Shown here: positions 1 to 8,363 of the stretch, one piece after another
Position numbering within the stretch: position 1 is the stretch's first letter
Layout: every line of letters begins with the position of its first letter
From: a bacterium
GTDB taxonomy: Bacteria > CLD3 > SB21
Reading direction: 5' to 3'
DNA length: 64,000 bases
Assembly (NCBI GenBank): GCA_013360215.1
Contig: JABWCP010000013.1
Location: forward strand, 47,396 to 111,395
Program-made: the position numbers and the translations under genes
Notes under the pieces: generated by a model
The model's input: the letters and a program-made list of their open reading frames with translations, nothing else
Database searches by the model: none
What the model was told of the DNA's origin: nothing

Positions 1-25
1 AGCACCACAAGGCGGCGGTCAATAA
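1..25 (+). CDS. Possible C-terminal end of a truncated upstream gene
   Basis: Frame 2 reads A-P-Q-G-G-G-Q and then TAA at 23-25. A strong hairpin terminator follows at 50-86. A Gly/Gln-rich tail just before a terminator is what the last codons of a plus-strand gene entering from the left would look like. Seven codons are too few to identify a family, and chance cannot be excluded. Confidence 0.3.
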
Positions 26-49
26 GTTTTAATAATGATCTGAAAAAAT

Positions 50-86
50 CAAAGCCCTTTGGTAAAACAAAGGGCTTTGTTGTTTT
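50..86 (+). terminator. Rho-independent terminator, probably bidirectional
   Basis: AAAGCCCTTTG (51-61) and CAAAGGGCTTT (68-78) form an 11-bp stem around a short loop, followed by a T-rich run on the plus strand. The minus strand also ends in a run of T, so it could stop transcription in both directions. Between it and the next hairpin (87-265) I see no gene or clear signal. Confidence 0.75.
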
Positions 87-265
87 ATGCAATGATCCGC
101 ATGAAGATAAAAATGATCGAATAGAAAGTATTCTGATGTCGAATTCGAGGGCGAGAGCTACACCTGAATGTGACGAATGTGAATAGAATAGTCATTATAT
201 ATAAGCTTATGGCTTATACCATGCTCTGACGTTTCGTAATAAGTATCATTACTGTTGGTACAAAT

Positions 266-298
266 GAAAAACCCGCTAAAGGTATTAGCGGGTTTTTT
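266..298 (-). terminator. Terminator downstream of the DUF2147 gene
   Basis: ACCCGCTAA and TTAGCGGGT form a GC-rich stem flanked by A-run and T-run, so it works in either direction. It lies 31 bases past the stop of the minus-strand gene ending at 329, and probably ends that transcription unit. Confidence 0.8.
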
Positions 299-328
299 AT
301 GATCAAACAAATAGAATGTAATTCCTAA

Positions 329-811
329 TTAATTGGCGCGACTCCAATACGAAGTACGTCCGATCAATGAAAATCCTATGAATCCGCGGATTTTCAATTT
401 ATTCTGTTCCATGAGCTGCATATAGCATTTATAATCAGAGCCTTTTTTGGGATCATAGATCATACCGTTGCTCCATTCACCTTCAGCAGAATCATACGTG
501 AAGTCCCGCAAAATCACCAAACCGATGATTTTTTGTGAGCGACGACCAGAATCGGGGTTTTTGAAATCTACTTTTTCGGCGCCAAGTTTGACTAAGGGTT
601 CGCCTTCATTATCGCTTACATCATTGGCGTTATACGTAGGTTCTTTGAGCCATACGATTTTGCCAAAATACTGTGAACCTTGTTTGTAAATTTCGATCTG
701 TGCCGTGCCTTCTTCATTGTACCACTTACCGATGATGGCATCCGGATCGCCCGCAAATGCGGCTGACAAACCGACTACCATAAGTAAACCGAGGATCATA
801 AAACGCTTCAT
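329..811 (-). CDS. DUF2147 family secreted protein
   Basis: 160 aa. A signal peptide (about residues 1-20, ending A-F-A before G-D) is followed by a single small beta-rich domain. Its features match the DUF2147 family: the opening GKWYNEEGTAQIEIY, a middle section around the phrase ILRDF-YD, the segment WSNGMIYDPKKGSDY, and an ending around GFIGFSLIGRTSYW. Family members are exported; their biochemical role is not established. An excellent Shine-Dalgarno AAAGGAGG sits 6 nt before the ATG. It lies 24 nt downstream of the helicase gene, so the two may be co-transcribed, with a terminator just after. Confidence 0.85.
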   Translation of the reverse strand: MKRFMILGLLMVVGLSAAFAGDPDAIIGKWYNEEGTAQIEIYKQGSQYFGKIVWLKEPTYNANDVSDNEGEPLVKLGAEKVDFKNPDSGRRSQKIIGLVILRDFTYDSAEGEWSNGMIYDPKKGSDYKCYMQLMEQNKLKIRGFIGFSLIGRTSYWSRAN

Positions 812-835
812 ACAGCGCCTCCTTTGAATGATGAA

Positions 836-2554
836 TTAAGAAGAATGATCTTTCTTATATGTTCGTGATTTACGAAACGGGGAATCCTCTTTTGTGTGAG
901 TTGATCGTTTGGCGAAGGGCATACGCGGTGCGCCGCCGGAGCGTCCATCGGTTCGCTCGACGACGGCTTTTTTTCCGCCGATGGTAATGCCTGTGAGGGA
1001 ACGGATCACACGATCCACGGATTCGGCATCCACGCGGAACACGGAATGATCTTCATTGATAAATACTTTGCCTACTTGCCGTCCTTCAAGGCGCGCCAGA
1101 TTACATATTTTTCCGACAAGTGTGCCGGTTTGCAGATTGTGCTGTGCACCGACATTGATACGCAGTTCGGTCATCTCTGCACGCGGCGCATAGCTGCGGT
1201 CACGCATTCCGCTACGCTGTCCGAAATTATCCGGTACATTAAGTTCTTTGTCGTCTTCGTATTTTTCCAAAAATTCACGGCAAAGCAAGGTTACCAAACC
1301 GCGCATGATTTCTTCGGTTTCATATTTTTTGAGTATGGGTTTCCACCGGTCAAAATAACGATCAAACCCGGTCGGATTTTTCAACGCCTCTTCAAATTCT
1401 GTAATCGTCCGGTCAATGTTGGCTTCCATGATTTCTTGTATGCCGGGAATCGTGGATTTGGTAATACGTTTACGTGTATTACCTTCAAGCCGACGAAGCT
1501 TATAATTTTCCGACGGGGTTACCAGGGTAATGGCAATTCCTGTTTTGCCGGCACGTCCGGTACGACCGATGCGGTGAATATAGCTTTCAGATTCCATCGG
1601 CAGCGAATAATTGATGACGTGCGTAAGATCATTGACGTCAATGCCACGCGCAGCAACGTCCGTCGCGATCAACAGCCGTACGCCTTTAGCTTTAAATTTA
1701 CGCATTACATGCTCGCGTTGGGCCTGATTCATGTCGCCGTGCAAAGCCTCGGCTTTAAATCCTTTGAGTACCAAGCGCTCGGCGACTTCGGCGCATTGAG
1801 CTTTGGTTTGACAGAAAACGATCGCGTACATTTCTTTGGCGTGATCAATAAGCCGGCATAACGCTTCAAATTTATTATGTTCCTGTACGGCGTAATAAAT
1901 CTCTTCCGTGTTTTCCGTCGTGGCCGTGTTTTTTTGAATTTTCACTTCACGCGGCTCGGTCATAAATCGTTTGGCAATACCGCGAATTTGACTGCTGAGT
2001 GTGGCCGAAAAAAGCCAGATGCTGCGTTCGGTGCCCGCATGCGTAAGAATTTCTTCGATTTCCTCCAGAAAACCCATGTCGAGCATTTCGTCGGCTTCAT
2101 CGAGGACAAAGTGTTTGATCTGCGAAAGCTGTAATGTGCCGCGATGCAAGTGATCTACAACGCGACCGGGCGTACCGACGACGATCTGCACGCCTTGGCG
2201 CAACGCACGGAGCTGTACGCCGATATCTTGACCGCCGTAAATCGGAAGAATGCGCAAGCGTTTATGTTTACTTAATTTTTTTAATTCCTCGCTGATTTGC
2301 ACGGCTAATTCGCGTGTCGGGGAAAGAATAATAGCTTGTACCGTTTTAGCGGAGGGATCAATTTTTTCGATGAGCGGGATGCCAAAAGCCGCGGTTTTAC
2401 CGGTACCGGTTTGTGCCTGGCCTACAAAATCGCCATGGTGTGATAAAAGCAGAGGAATGGCTTTTGCTTGAATTTCAGACGGTGTGACAAAACCCATTTC
2501 TTCGATGGCTTTTTGCACTTCGGGACTAAGAGAATACTCTTTGAATGTGGACAT
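836..2554 (-). CDS. deaD: DEAD-box ATP-dependent RNA helicase, DeaD/CsdA type
   Basis: Unwinds RNA duplexes, typically in ribosome assembly and cold adaptation. Numbering from the upstream ATG at 2578 (580 aa): Q motif near 29-37, Walker A AQTGTGKT 55-62, PTRELA 87-92, DEAD 160-163, SAT 191-193, and later HRIGRTGRAG. After the two RecA folds comes a linker and, at roughly 460-545, a DbpA-type RNA-binding domain, then a basic tail. I prefer the start at 2554 (572 aa): AAGGAAAG lies just before it, and homologues usually begin M-S-T-F-K-E. The upstream ATG at 2578 has no good ribosome site. Long open frames on the plus strand across this gene are shadows. Confidence 0.93.
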   Translation of the reverse strand: MSTFKEYSLSPEVQKAIEEMGFVTPSEIQAKAIPLLLSHHGDFVGQAQTGTGKTAAFGIPLIEKIDPSAKTVQAIILSPTRELAVQISEELKKLSKHKRLRILPIYGGQDIGVQLRALRQGVQIVVGTPGRVVDHLHRGTLQLSQIKHFVLDEADEMLDMGFLEEIEEILTHAGTERSIWLFSATLSSQIRGIAKRFMTEPREVKIQKNTATTENTEEIYYAVQEHNKFEALCRLIDHAKEMYAIVFCQTKAQCAEVAERLVLKGFKAEALHGDMNQAQREHVMRKFKAKGVRLLIATDVAARGIDVNDLTHVINYSLPMESESYIHRIGRTGRAGKTGIAITLVTPSENYKLRRLEGNTRKRITKSTIPGIQEIMEANIDRTITEFEEALKNPTGFDRYFDRWKPILKKYETEEIMRGLVTLLCREFLEKYEDDKELNVPDNFGQRSGMRDRSYAPRAEMTELRINVGAQHNLQTGTLVGKICNLARLEGRQVGKVFINEDHSVFRVDAESVDRVIRSLTGITIGGKKAVVERTDGRSGGAPRMPFAKRSTHTKEDSPFRKSRTYKKDHSS

Positions 2555-2652
2555 ACTTTCCTTGGGAAACGCTGACATGAGAAATCAATAAATTATGACT
2601 ATGACGTTTTATGAAATATCAGCGGTCTTCATAAAAATCATAAAAGACAGGT

Positions 2653-3615
2653 TTATAAAATTTGGACGCTGTCGCGGCGAACAAAAGAATCGGCCACCAC
2701 ATCGGTCTGTTCATCGGCGTGATACGAACTCCGTACCAGCGGTCCGGACTCGACCACACGAAAACCCATAGCCAGGCCTTTTTCGCGGAACATGGCAAAA
2801 TCATCGGGATGAACAAAACGATCCACGGGGATATGTTCTTTGGTAGGCTGGAGATATTGGCCGAGTGTGAGTATGTCCAAATCCACTTTTCGCAGATCGT
2901 CCATGACGGCAAGTACTTCATCGTTTTTTTCGCCAAGACCGAGCATGAGTCCGCTTTTGGTGATCATGCCGTTTTTCTTGGAGCGATCGAGTACCTCCAA
3001 CGTTTGTGCATAGTTGGCTTGAGGGCGTACGACCTGATACAAACGCGGAACAGTTTCCGTATTGTGATTGAGTATATCAGGGTGCGCATCAATGACGTTT
3101 TTGAGATTTTCAAAATTGCCCTTAAAATCAGGGATCAGTACTTCGATGCGGCATGTGGGAATGGCTTTACGAATTGCGCGAATCGTTTCGGCAAAAATCA
3201 TAGAACCGCCATCTTGCAATTCATCCCGATTGACGGACGTGATTACGGCATGGCGAAGATTCATCGTTCGCACGGACTCGGCAACGCGCCGGGGTTCATC
3301 TTTATCGAGCCATGTCGGTTTACCTGTTTTGACCGCACAAAAACCGCAACTGCGGGTACAGGTATCGCCGAGTATCATAAACGTGGCCGTGCCGCGATTC
3401 CAACATTCGGACAGATTAGGGCAACGGGCTTCTTCGCAGACGGTATGCAGTTTTTTGGAACCGACAAGGTTTTTGATTTCCGAAAATTTTTCACCGATCG
3501 GAATTTTGACTTTGAGCCATTCGGGGCGCTTGAGCGGTTCTTTTTCCTGAACTTCTTCGGTTTTCTTTTTGATGTAGTCAACCTGTACGGAAGTCATCGG
3601 ATATTGACGGGACAT
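2653..3615 (-). CDS. lipA: Lipoyl synthase (radical SAM)
   Basis: 320 aa, normal family length. Inserts two sulfurs into protein-bound octanoyl groups to make lipoyl cofactor. Both iron-sulfur clusters can be read: the auxiliary-cluster ligands in [12 protein letters not shown], the radical-SAM triad in CTRSCGFC, and the C-terminal RSSYHADE element that contributes the serine ligand. Its partner octanoyltransferase gene lipB is at 13487-14182 on the other strand, about 10 kb away, so the pathway is complete here but not an operon. The 344-codon open frame antisense to it is a shadow. Confidence 0.96.
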   Translation of the reverse strand: MSRQYPMTSVQVDYIKKKTEEVQEKEPLKRPEWLKVKIPIGEKFSEIKNLVGSKKLHTVCEEARCPNLSECWNRGTATFMILGDTCTRSCGFCAVKTGKPTWLDKDEPRRVAESVRTMNLRHAVITSVNRDELQDGGSMIFAETIRAIRKAIPTCRIEVLIPDFKGNFENLKNVIDAHPDILNHNTETVPRLYQVVRPQANYAQTLEVLDRSKKNGMITKSGLMLGLGEKNDEVLAVMDDLRKVDLDILTLGQYLQPTKEHIPVDRFVHPDDFAMFREKGLAMGFRVVESGPLVRSSYHADEQTDVVADSFVRRDSVQIL

Positions 3616-3731
3616 AGCGAACTTTCTTACTCCTCAGTTTCGAGACGTTATATCAAATCCCGACGCCAAAAGCAAAGGGAAAATGAATCATTTTAATCTC
3701 GGGTATTCCTGCATTATTCGTCGTTGTTAAC

Positions 3732-4343
3732 TCATTTGACGTACACGATATCACCGGCGGCGATAAACTTGATCCGCCCTTCATTTTCTTTGGTAAAACC
3801 GACGGTTTTATCGGTTTCGCGGTCTTTCCATTCAGTCAGAACCTCTACGGTGCGAGCGCTCCATACTTCGATGCGGAGATTGTGCGTACCCTCAGGCAAT
3901 TCGTCAAAGCAGCGCTGCAAATCACTTGGAAGTTCCATAAGCCAAGATGACCAATCTGATTCCGGTAGGGCATCACCGCGCGATTCGATTTCATAAATGC
4001 GTTTACCGTTTTCGATGACGCGGTATTCGATCACTTCCGGCATTCCCCCCGGCAGGCCGCCCATGTGTACGGGGCTATATACGCGCCCAAAAAAAGTGTC
4101 GCCGTGATTAAATTGAGTTTGCAATAAGGGTTGTACCTCTGCGGTTTTACCGAGACGCGGGATTTCTTCTTTGGAAAAAACCACGGCGCCGGCACCCCAC
4201 CATTCCTGCCCTTTTGTCTTACGGCGTTCATCATCCGTTTTTTTAATAATATGTTTGTGGAACTCACCTTGCGGCTGCTGTGCTGTGACCATTGCCACTC
4301 CTATGAAAGTAAATAGGATGCAAAACATGGTAAAAAGTTTCAT
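3732..4343 (-). CDS. Secreted protein of unknown function
   Basis: 203 aa. An N-terminal signal peptide (about 1-21, ending V-T-A before Q-Q) is clear; the rest is soluble and contains repeated short beta-strand-like stretches and a Trp-rich middle (W-W-G-A-G-A, then S-D-W-S-S-W). The C-terminal third (RIEVWSARTVEVLTEWKDRE) could be a beta-sandwich. I do not recognise the family. A Shine-Dalgarno GGAG is 7 nt before the ATG. It lies between hinT and lipA on the same strand, with 116 nt to lipA and 51 nt to hinT. Confidence 0.7.
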   Translation of the reverse strand: MKLFTMFCILFTFIGVAMVTAQQPQGEFHKHIIKKTDDERRKTKGQEWWGAGAVVFSKEEIPRLGKTAEVQPLLQTQFNHGDTFFGRVYSPVHMGGLPGGMPEVIEYRVIENGKRIYEIESRGDALPESDWSSWLMELPSDLQRCFDELPEGTHNLRIEVWSARTVEVLTEWKDRETDKTVGFTKENEGRIKFIAAGDIVYVK

Positions 4344-4394
4344 ACGGATGCTCCGTTTTTTTTATTTAACGCATAAGCAGAAAGGACAAAAGAA

Positions 4395-4739
4395 TCAGGC
4401 AGGGTTCCAACCCATCGGTTTGCCGCCAAGGATATGCAAATGAAGATGAAAAACTTCTTGGCCGGCGTATTTACCGTTATTTACGACGACACGAAAACCA
4501 TTGTCTTTGATGCCGGCCGCTTCGGCGACTTTGCCTACGGCAAGTAATAATTTTCCGCCGAGCTTCGAATCATCGCCCGTCATGTCGGATAATTTTTCGA
4601 TATGTTTTTTGGGTATCAATAAAATATGAGTAGGCGCTTTAGGATGCAGATCATCAAACGCGATAACATCGCTGTCTTCATATACAGGTTTGGACGGGAT
4701 ACGGTGATCGGCGATTTTGCAAAAAATACAATCATTCAT
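4395..4739 (-). CDS. hinT: HIT-family nucleotide-binding protein (HinT-like)
   Basis: 114 aa, full length for the HinT/PKCI branch. It starts with the CxxC pair (C-I-F-C) and ends with the histidine triad HLHLHILGG, whose central His is the catalytic nucleophile in this family; members hydrolyse purine nucleoside phosphoramidates and acyl-AMPs. AGGAG stands 7 nt ahead of the ATG. It follows the amidotransferase gene by 9 nt, so the two are probably co-transcribed. Confidence 0.93.
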   Translation of the reverse strand: MNDCIFCKIADHRIPSKPVYEDSDVIAFDDLHPKAPTHILLIPKKHIEKLSDMTGDDSKLGGKLLLAVGKVAEAAGIKDNGFRVVVNNGKYAGQEVFHLHLHILGGKPMGWNPA

Positions 4740-4748
4740 AAAAAACTC

Positions 4749-5669
4749 CTACGCTATCGGTTTTTGCAAGTGCGGCAATTCGTAATAATTCATCAAGCCG
4801 TTAAAAGAGCGGCGAAGGAATCCCGGAAGTATGGCTTTGTACGTACGCAAAAGTTTATTAGGATTGAGAACAGATTGGATAAATTCTTCATACGCTTTAT
4901 CACCCAACACTTCGATGATGTGTGATTTTTCGTCCGGATCGGTAAACCGCATTAAAATGGCACTCTTTTCAGCCTCGGGATGAAATTGTACGGACTCCAT
5001 TTCATCCGAATAGCGAATACCTGTGATCGCTTTACCGGCATGCGATTCCGATCCTTCAAAGGACAAAATGAGGGCATTCATGTTTTTTAGCCGCTGCGCA
5101 TCGGGTTCGGTTACTTGCCAGTCGCGATTATCAAAAGCATAAAACTTGTCCTGAAGTCCTTCGAATAAATAATCCTGCCGACCTTCTTCGGAGCGAAAAA
5201 TGGGAACGATGCCCAGGTTACGTTTATCGCGCTGACTGATATATCCTACTTCAAATTTTTTGGCCATGAGTTGAAACGAATGGCAAATACCGAAAAAGTA
5301 CTGCTTGTTTTCGTGCGAAAGGTTGTGCTCTAATATTTGATCTAAAAGTTTCGAAAACTTTTCTTCCCAGTCGGTTGTCGTCTCTTCGAGAGGGCTTCCC
5401 GGGCCGCCGCTGGAAATATAAATGTCGTACCCGTTTTCGGGCACTTCATTGCGATCGCGCACATGAAAATGATCAATCTGAAAATCGACCGCATAACCGT
5501 TGACCCGGACGTAATACGTAAAATTATCAATAATACGTTTGATATTGCGAATGCCTAGATTGCGCAGGCCGTTATTCATATCTAAAATAGCAATGCGTAT
5601 CGTGACCGAAGCGTGCCAGTCCAGATGCTGTTCCTGATTGAGAGAGCGTGCGAGTGAATCTGAGATCAT
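4749..5669 (-). CDS. Class I glutamine amidotransferase-like protein
   Basis: 306 aa. The triad-type fold can be read: a core strand start RIAILDMNNG, an oxyanion-like loop SSGGPGSP, the nucleophile elbow FFGICHSFQLM (Cys) and VQFHPEAEKS (His-x-Glu). This resembles stand-alone GMP-synthase-like amidotransferases, which release ammonia from glutamine. No synthetase domain follows; about 80 extra C-terminal residues are of unknown role. The substrate cannot be told. The first ATG has no visible Shine-Dalgarno and the fold begins only near residue 24, so the true start may lie downstream. Four bases separate it from the M50-like gene. Confidence 0.8.
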   Translation of the reverse strand: MISDSLARSLNQEQHLDWHASVTIRIAILDMNNGLRNLGIRNIKRIIDNFTYYVRVNGYAVDFQIDHFHVRDRNEVPENGYDIYISSGGPGSPLEETTTDWEEKFSKLLDQILEHNLSHENKQYFFGICHSFQLMAKKFEVGYISQRDKRNLGIVPIFRSEEGRQDYLFEGLQDKFYAFDNRDWQVTEPDAQRLKNMNALILSFEGSESHAGKAITGIRYSDEMESVQFHPEAEKSAILMRFTDPDEKSHIIEVLGDKAYEEFIQSVLNPNKLLRTYKAILPGFLRRSFNGLMNYYELPHLQKPIA

Positions 5670-5673
5670 ACGT

Positions 5674-6477
5674 TTATCCGGCGGAGGGTTGTGGTGGTTT
5701 GGCAGAAGCTTGAAAGCGCGCGCTGATTTTTAACGCATAATACAAAATCGCTACAGCGGTAATGACCCACAGAATGGACCACACTATGGCCGGTAAAAAA
5801 AACAATTGCGCCACGGTGTCCGCATCCGAATGGCCGAGACTATAGCGGCTTCGTGTCGCTCCCATAGACAGACGTACCAGAGTCAATGCGTCGCTGACGG
5901 CGTTAAGCGCACATTGTACGGCGAGAAAATTAATCACAATATAGTTGAGCCATGTACCGCCTTTGAAAGCGAGTAACAGCAAGACAACGCATAGGCCACC
6001 GCTAACAGCTAATGTAAAAAAATCACGCACATAAAAAATAATGGCTACGGCAAACCCGATACCGATCACGGCTAAAATAACCCGCGCCAGATTTCGCCGA
6101 CCACTCATGATGATCAAAATGCCTGCGAATAATGCTGCGCCCAGATAACCCGCACTCGCGATGAAGCCTTGCGCTAATCTACCGCCGGAAACGGTGTGTT
6201 GCATATAACCGCTGGTATCAGGATTGATGACAATGCGACTGACCGATTCGCCCATGATCAGGCTGGCGATGGCGTGACCGCTTTCGTGAACGAATGTGGT
6301 GAAAAACTCAAACGGCAGAAGGATCATGCCGGTAAACGGGAAAAAATCTAGAGCGATAGATACCGCGACAAGAGCAAGGATTAAACCGTTGCTGCGAAAA
6401 AACCCTCTACCGTTAGGTGAAGATTGGGATGGACCGGCGGGGCCGGTTTCGGTTGTATGTGATGTGGTTTCTTCCAA
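5674..6477 (-). CDS. M50-like membrane metallopeptidase
   Basis: 267 aa integral membrane protein with several hydrophobic helices. The zinc motif HESGH is at residues 64-68 just after the first helix and before a conserved-looking G-E-S segment, as in the M50B-like group of site-2-protease relatives. The second, distal zinc ligand (an Asp near an N/D-P-G motif in classical S2P) is not obvious to me, so activity is unproven. The short N-terminal stretch rich in Thr/Ser/Pro is cytoplasmic. It is followed tightly by the amidotransferase and hinT genes, suggesting one operon. Confidence 0.78.
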   Translation of the reverse strand: MEETTSHTTETGPAGPSQSSPNGRGFFRSNGLILALVAVSIALDFFPFTGMILLPFEFFTTFVHESGHAIASLIMGESVSRIVINPDTSGYMQHTVSGGRLAQGFIASAGYLGAALFAGILIIMSGRRNLARVILAVIGIGFAVAIIFYVRDFFTLAVSGGLCVVLLLLAFKGGTWLNYIVINFLAVQCALNAVSDALTLVRLSMGATRSRYSLGHSDADTVAQLFFLPAIVWSILWVITAVAILYYALKISARFQASAKPPQPSAG

Positions 6478-6595
6478 AACACAGGAAACTTACATTTTTT
6501 TTAAGTGGCGTGCAAATGAATGTTGAAAGCAAATCGTATTTAGAGGCCGGTGGAAACAAATATATAGAAACACAATGATGGACAAATATTAACGG

Positions 6596-6979
6596 TTACT
6601 CTTCATCCGGGCAAGCATCAATAATACGCGTTGGACGCGATCGGAGTAGTCGTATTGCTTCGTCGCCCGAGCGAATCCACAACGTGTCAGCTTGACCAAA
6701 AAAATCATACACCAAACGGTTATCCAATCGGTCTATCATGATAAGTTCATCCGAAGAAATATGATATTGACCGCACATAAAAACGTGTACGACCGAGTCT
6801 TGCCGTCCATACTGAAAAGCACCGTTTTTTTCAAATATCCAACATGTTTTACGTTGGGTATCCGACCAAAAACCTTCGATGTTTTTTAAAGCAGGATACG
6901 TTGTGCTCAAAGACTCGGTATGTTTGCAAGCGATACACATCAATACTATCATTGCTATCAGCAGGGTGTAGTTTTTCAT
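6596..6979 (-). CDS. Small putative lipoprotein
   Basis: 127 aa. A short hydrophobic N-terminus ends in C-I-A-C followed by K-H, a plausible lipobox with Cys18 as the lipidated residue. The remainder has beta-strand-like segments (SDTQRKTCWIFEKNGAFQYG; DELIMIDRLDNRLVYDF) reminiscent of lipocalin-like small lipoproteins, but no family is recognised. Its ATG overlaps the stop of the HAD phosphatase gene (ATGA, 6976-6979), so it is translationally coupled to it. Confidence 0.65.
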   Translation of the reverse strand: MKNYTLLIAMIVLMCIACKHTESLSTTYPALKNIEGFWSDTQRKTCWIFEKNGAFQYGRQDSVVHVFMCGQYHISSDELIMIDRLDNRLVYDFFGQADTLWIRSGDEAIRLLRSRPTRIIDACPDEE

Positions 6980-7638
6980 AAAGCGTTGACCTTAGCCCAT
7001 GTTTTATCGTCCCAAGCGTCTAATGAAGCAAGTTGAATATCGGCAATACACCACTGCGGTTTGCCCGCTGCCGCGGTATCCGGTACGCATGCGGCCAACA
7101 TACGGGCCGCTTTAGCAGCGATCACGCCACTAAGTGAATCTTCGATGACGAGGCATTCTGTCGGGTTGACGTTGAGCCGCTCCGCTGTCGTGATAAAAAT
7201 TCCCGGATGCGGTTTACCGTAGGGTTCATATTCTGCGGAGTGGATAACTTCAAAACGATCTTTGATTTTTAGATGAGTAAGAACGGCCTGGATAATGCGC
7301 ATAGCGGACGATGAAGCTAAAGCCAATTTGCCGACGTGTTTTGTAAAAAAATCCAAAGCATGATATACACCTGGCATAACTTTGCCGTGCGTTGTGGATA
7401 GGGCTATGACGCGGTCCACCACGCGCTGCTCTACGGTATAAAGATCAACACCGCTCCACGGTTTACGTTTATACCAATAGTGAACGACTTCATCAAACCG
7501 CCAACCCATCGTGCGTTCGCAGTCCGCATCCGTTAGAGCGATGCCCAAATCAGCGAATACTTCACGTTCGGCTTGCCTCCAAAAGGGTTCTGAATTGATC
7601 AAAAGCCCGTCCATATCAAAAATAACCGATTTTATCAT
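6976..7638 (-). CDS. HAD-superfamily sugar-phosphatase-like hydrolase
   Basis: 220 aa. Motif I FDMDGLLINSEPFW (nucleophile Asp8, general acid Asp10), motif II in ALASSSAMRI, motif III Lys in YGKPHPGIF, motif IV VIEDSLSGV. The helical cap between motifs I and II is the small C1 type. The motif I context DGLLINSEPFW closely resembles 2-deoxyglucose-6-phosphate/hexitol phosphatases (YniC/HxpB) and beta-phosphoglucomutases; a phosphatase is more likely but the substrate is not certain. Coupled to the downstream small lipoprotein gene; 11 nt behind the AlkD-like gene. Confidence 0.88.
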   Translation of the reverse strand: MIKSVIFDMDGLLINSEPFWRQAEREVFADLGIALTDADCERTMGWRFDEVVHYWYKRKPWSGVDLYTVEQRVVDRVIALSTTHGKVMPGVYHALDFFTKHVGKLALASSSAMRIIQAVLTHLKIKDRFEVIHSAEYEPYGKPHPGIFITTAERLNVNPTECLVIEDSLSGVIAAKAARMLAACVPDTAAAGKPQWCIADIQLASLDAWDDKTWAKVNAL

Positions 7639-7649
7639 AACGGAGTTTC

Positions 7650-8318
7650 CTACAAACGGCTTTTTTTAAATTTATCTTGCAGTTTTTTATCGGTTAATAT
7701 TTTCAATGCATCGGGTGCATCCGTATGATCGAGCACGACCGGCCCGATTTGTGTCACCGCAAAAAGCGCTTCTTTATTGAGCCGTGGAGATATTTGGCCG
7801 ATAGCGATGACGGCTTTATTCATGGCTTCACGAGCAAAATTGGGCGATTCGTGAATATCACGTACGATATTCCACAAATAAGCCATGCAATCGGCTTCAC
7901 TAATGGCTGGTCCGGATAGTGCCAAAATCGTATAACCGCACCGACGCACCATTTCTTTTGGGGATGAAGTCCAGCGATCAATCCATTGTTTTCGATCGGT
8001 TAAGTCGGGAGTGATGCTTTCGATTAACGCATCCGCAACATGAGGGTGCTGTACAGTCTCTATACGGTGCTTTAGAAGATTAATATCGGGTGAAGTATGG
8101 CGTGAGGTCATTGCAACCAAAATTTGTGCTTCAGGTATATTGGTGTTCCATAAGTTTTCCAACAAAGCCGCGTCGTTAGATATTTTCTTTTGAATTTTTT
8201 TGAGTAATGCGAGCTTGATTCGCGATTGGATCAAATCGGGGGGTACGTGCGCAAGTGGTTGGTGTGCCTCGTTTTCGTGAGCCTGGCATAACAAAGTTAT
8301 AACTTCATCCGGGGTCAT
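7650..8318 (-). CDS. DNA alkylation repair protein (AlkD/HEAT-like)
   Basis: 222 aa, almost wholly helical, with HEAT-like repeats and the segment WTSSPKEMVRRCGYTIL, then SPNFAREAMNKAVIAIGQIS near residues 155-180, which resembles the COG4912/AlkD-related group of proteins. AlkD excises bulky alkylated bases without base flipping. I cannot point to the catalytic Asp/Trp pair with confidence, so a non-catalytic HEAT relative is possible. Likely operonic with the HAD gene (11 nt apart). Confidence 0.7.
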   Translation of the reverse strand: MTPDEVITLLCQAHENEAHQPLAHVPPDLIQSRIKLALLKKIQKKISNDAALLENLWNTNIPEAQILVAMTSRHTSPDINLLKHRIETVQHPHVADALIESITPDLTDRKQWIDRWTSSPKEMVRRCGYTILALSGPAISEADCMAYLWNIVRDIHESPNFAREAMNKAVIAIGQISPRLNKEALFAVTQIGPVVLDHTDAPDALKILTDKKLQDKFKKSRL

Positions 8319-8363
8319 GTGGTCTTCTTAATCATAAAATTCTATGTGATCAGACGTTTGGGA

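Noticed and set aside
1046-1861. 271-codon plus-strand open frame across the helicase gene
   Set aside because: Lies antisense to clear DeaD motifs; no ribosome site or recognisable domain.
2662-3696. 344-codon plus-strand open frame across lipA
   Set aside because: A shadow of the lipA coding frame; the protein has no plausible domain and lipA motifs are complete on the other strand.
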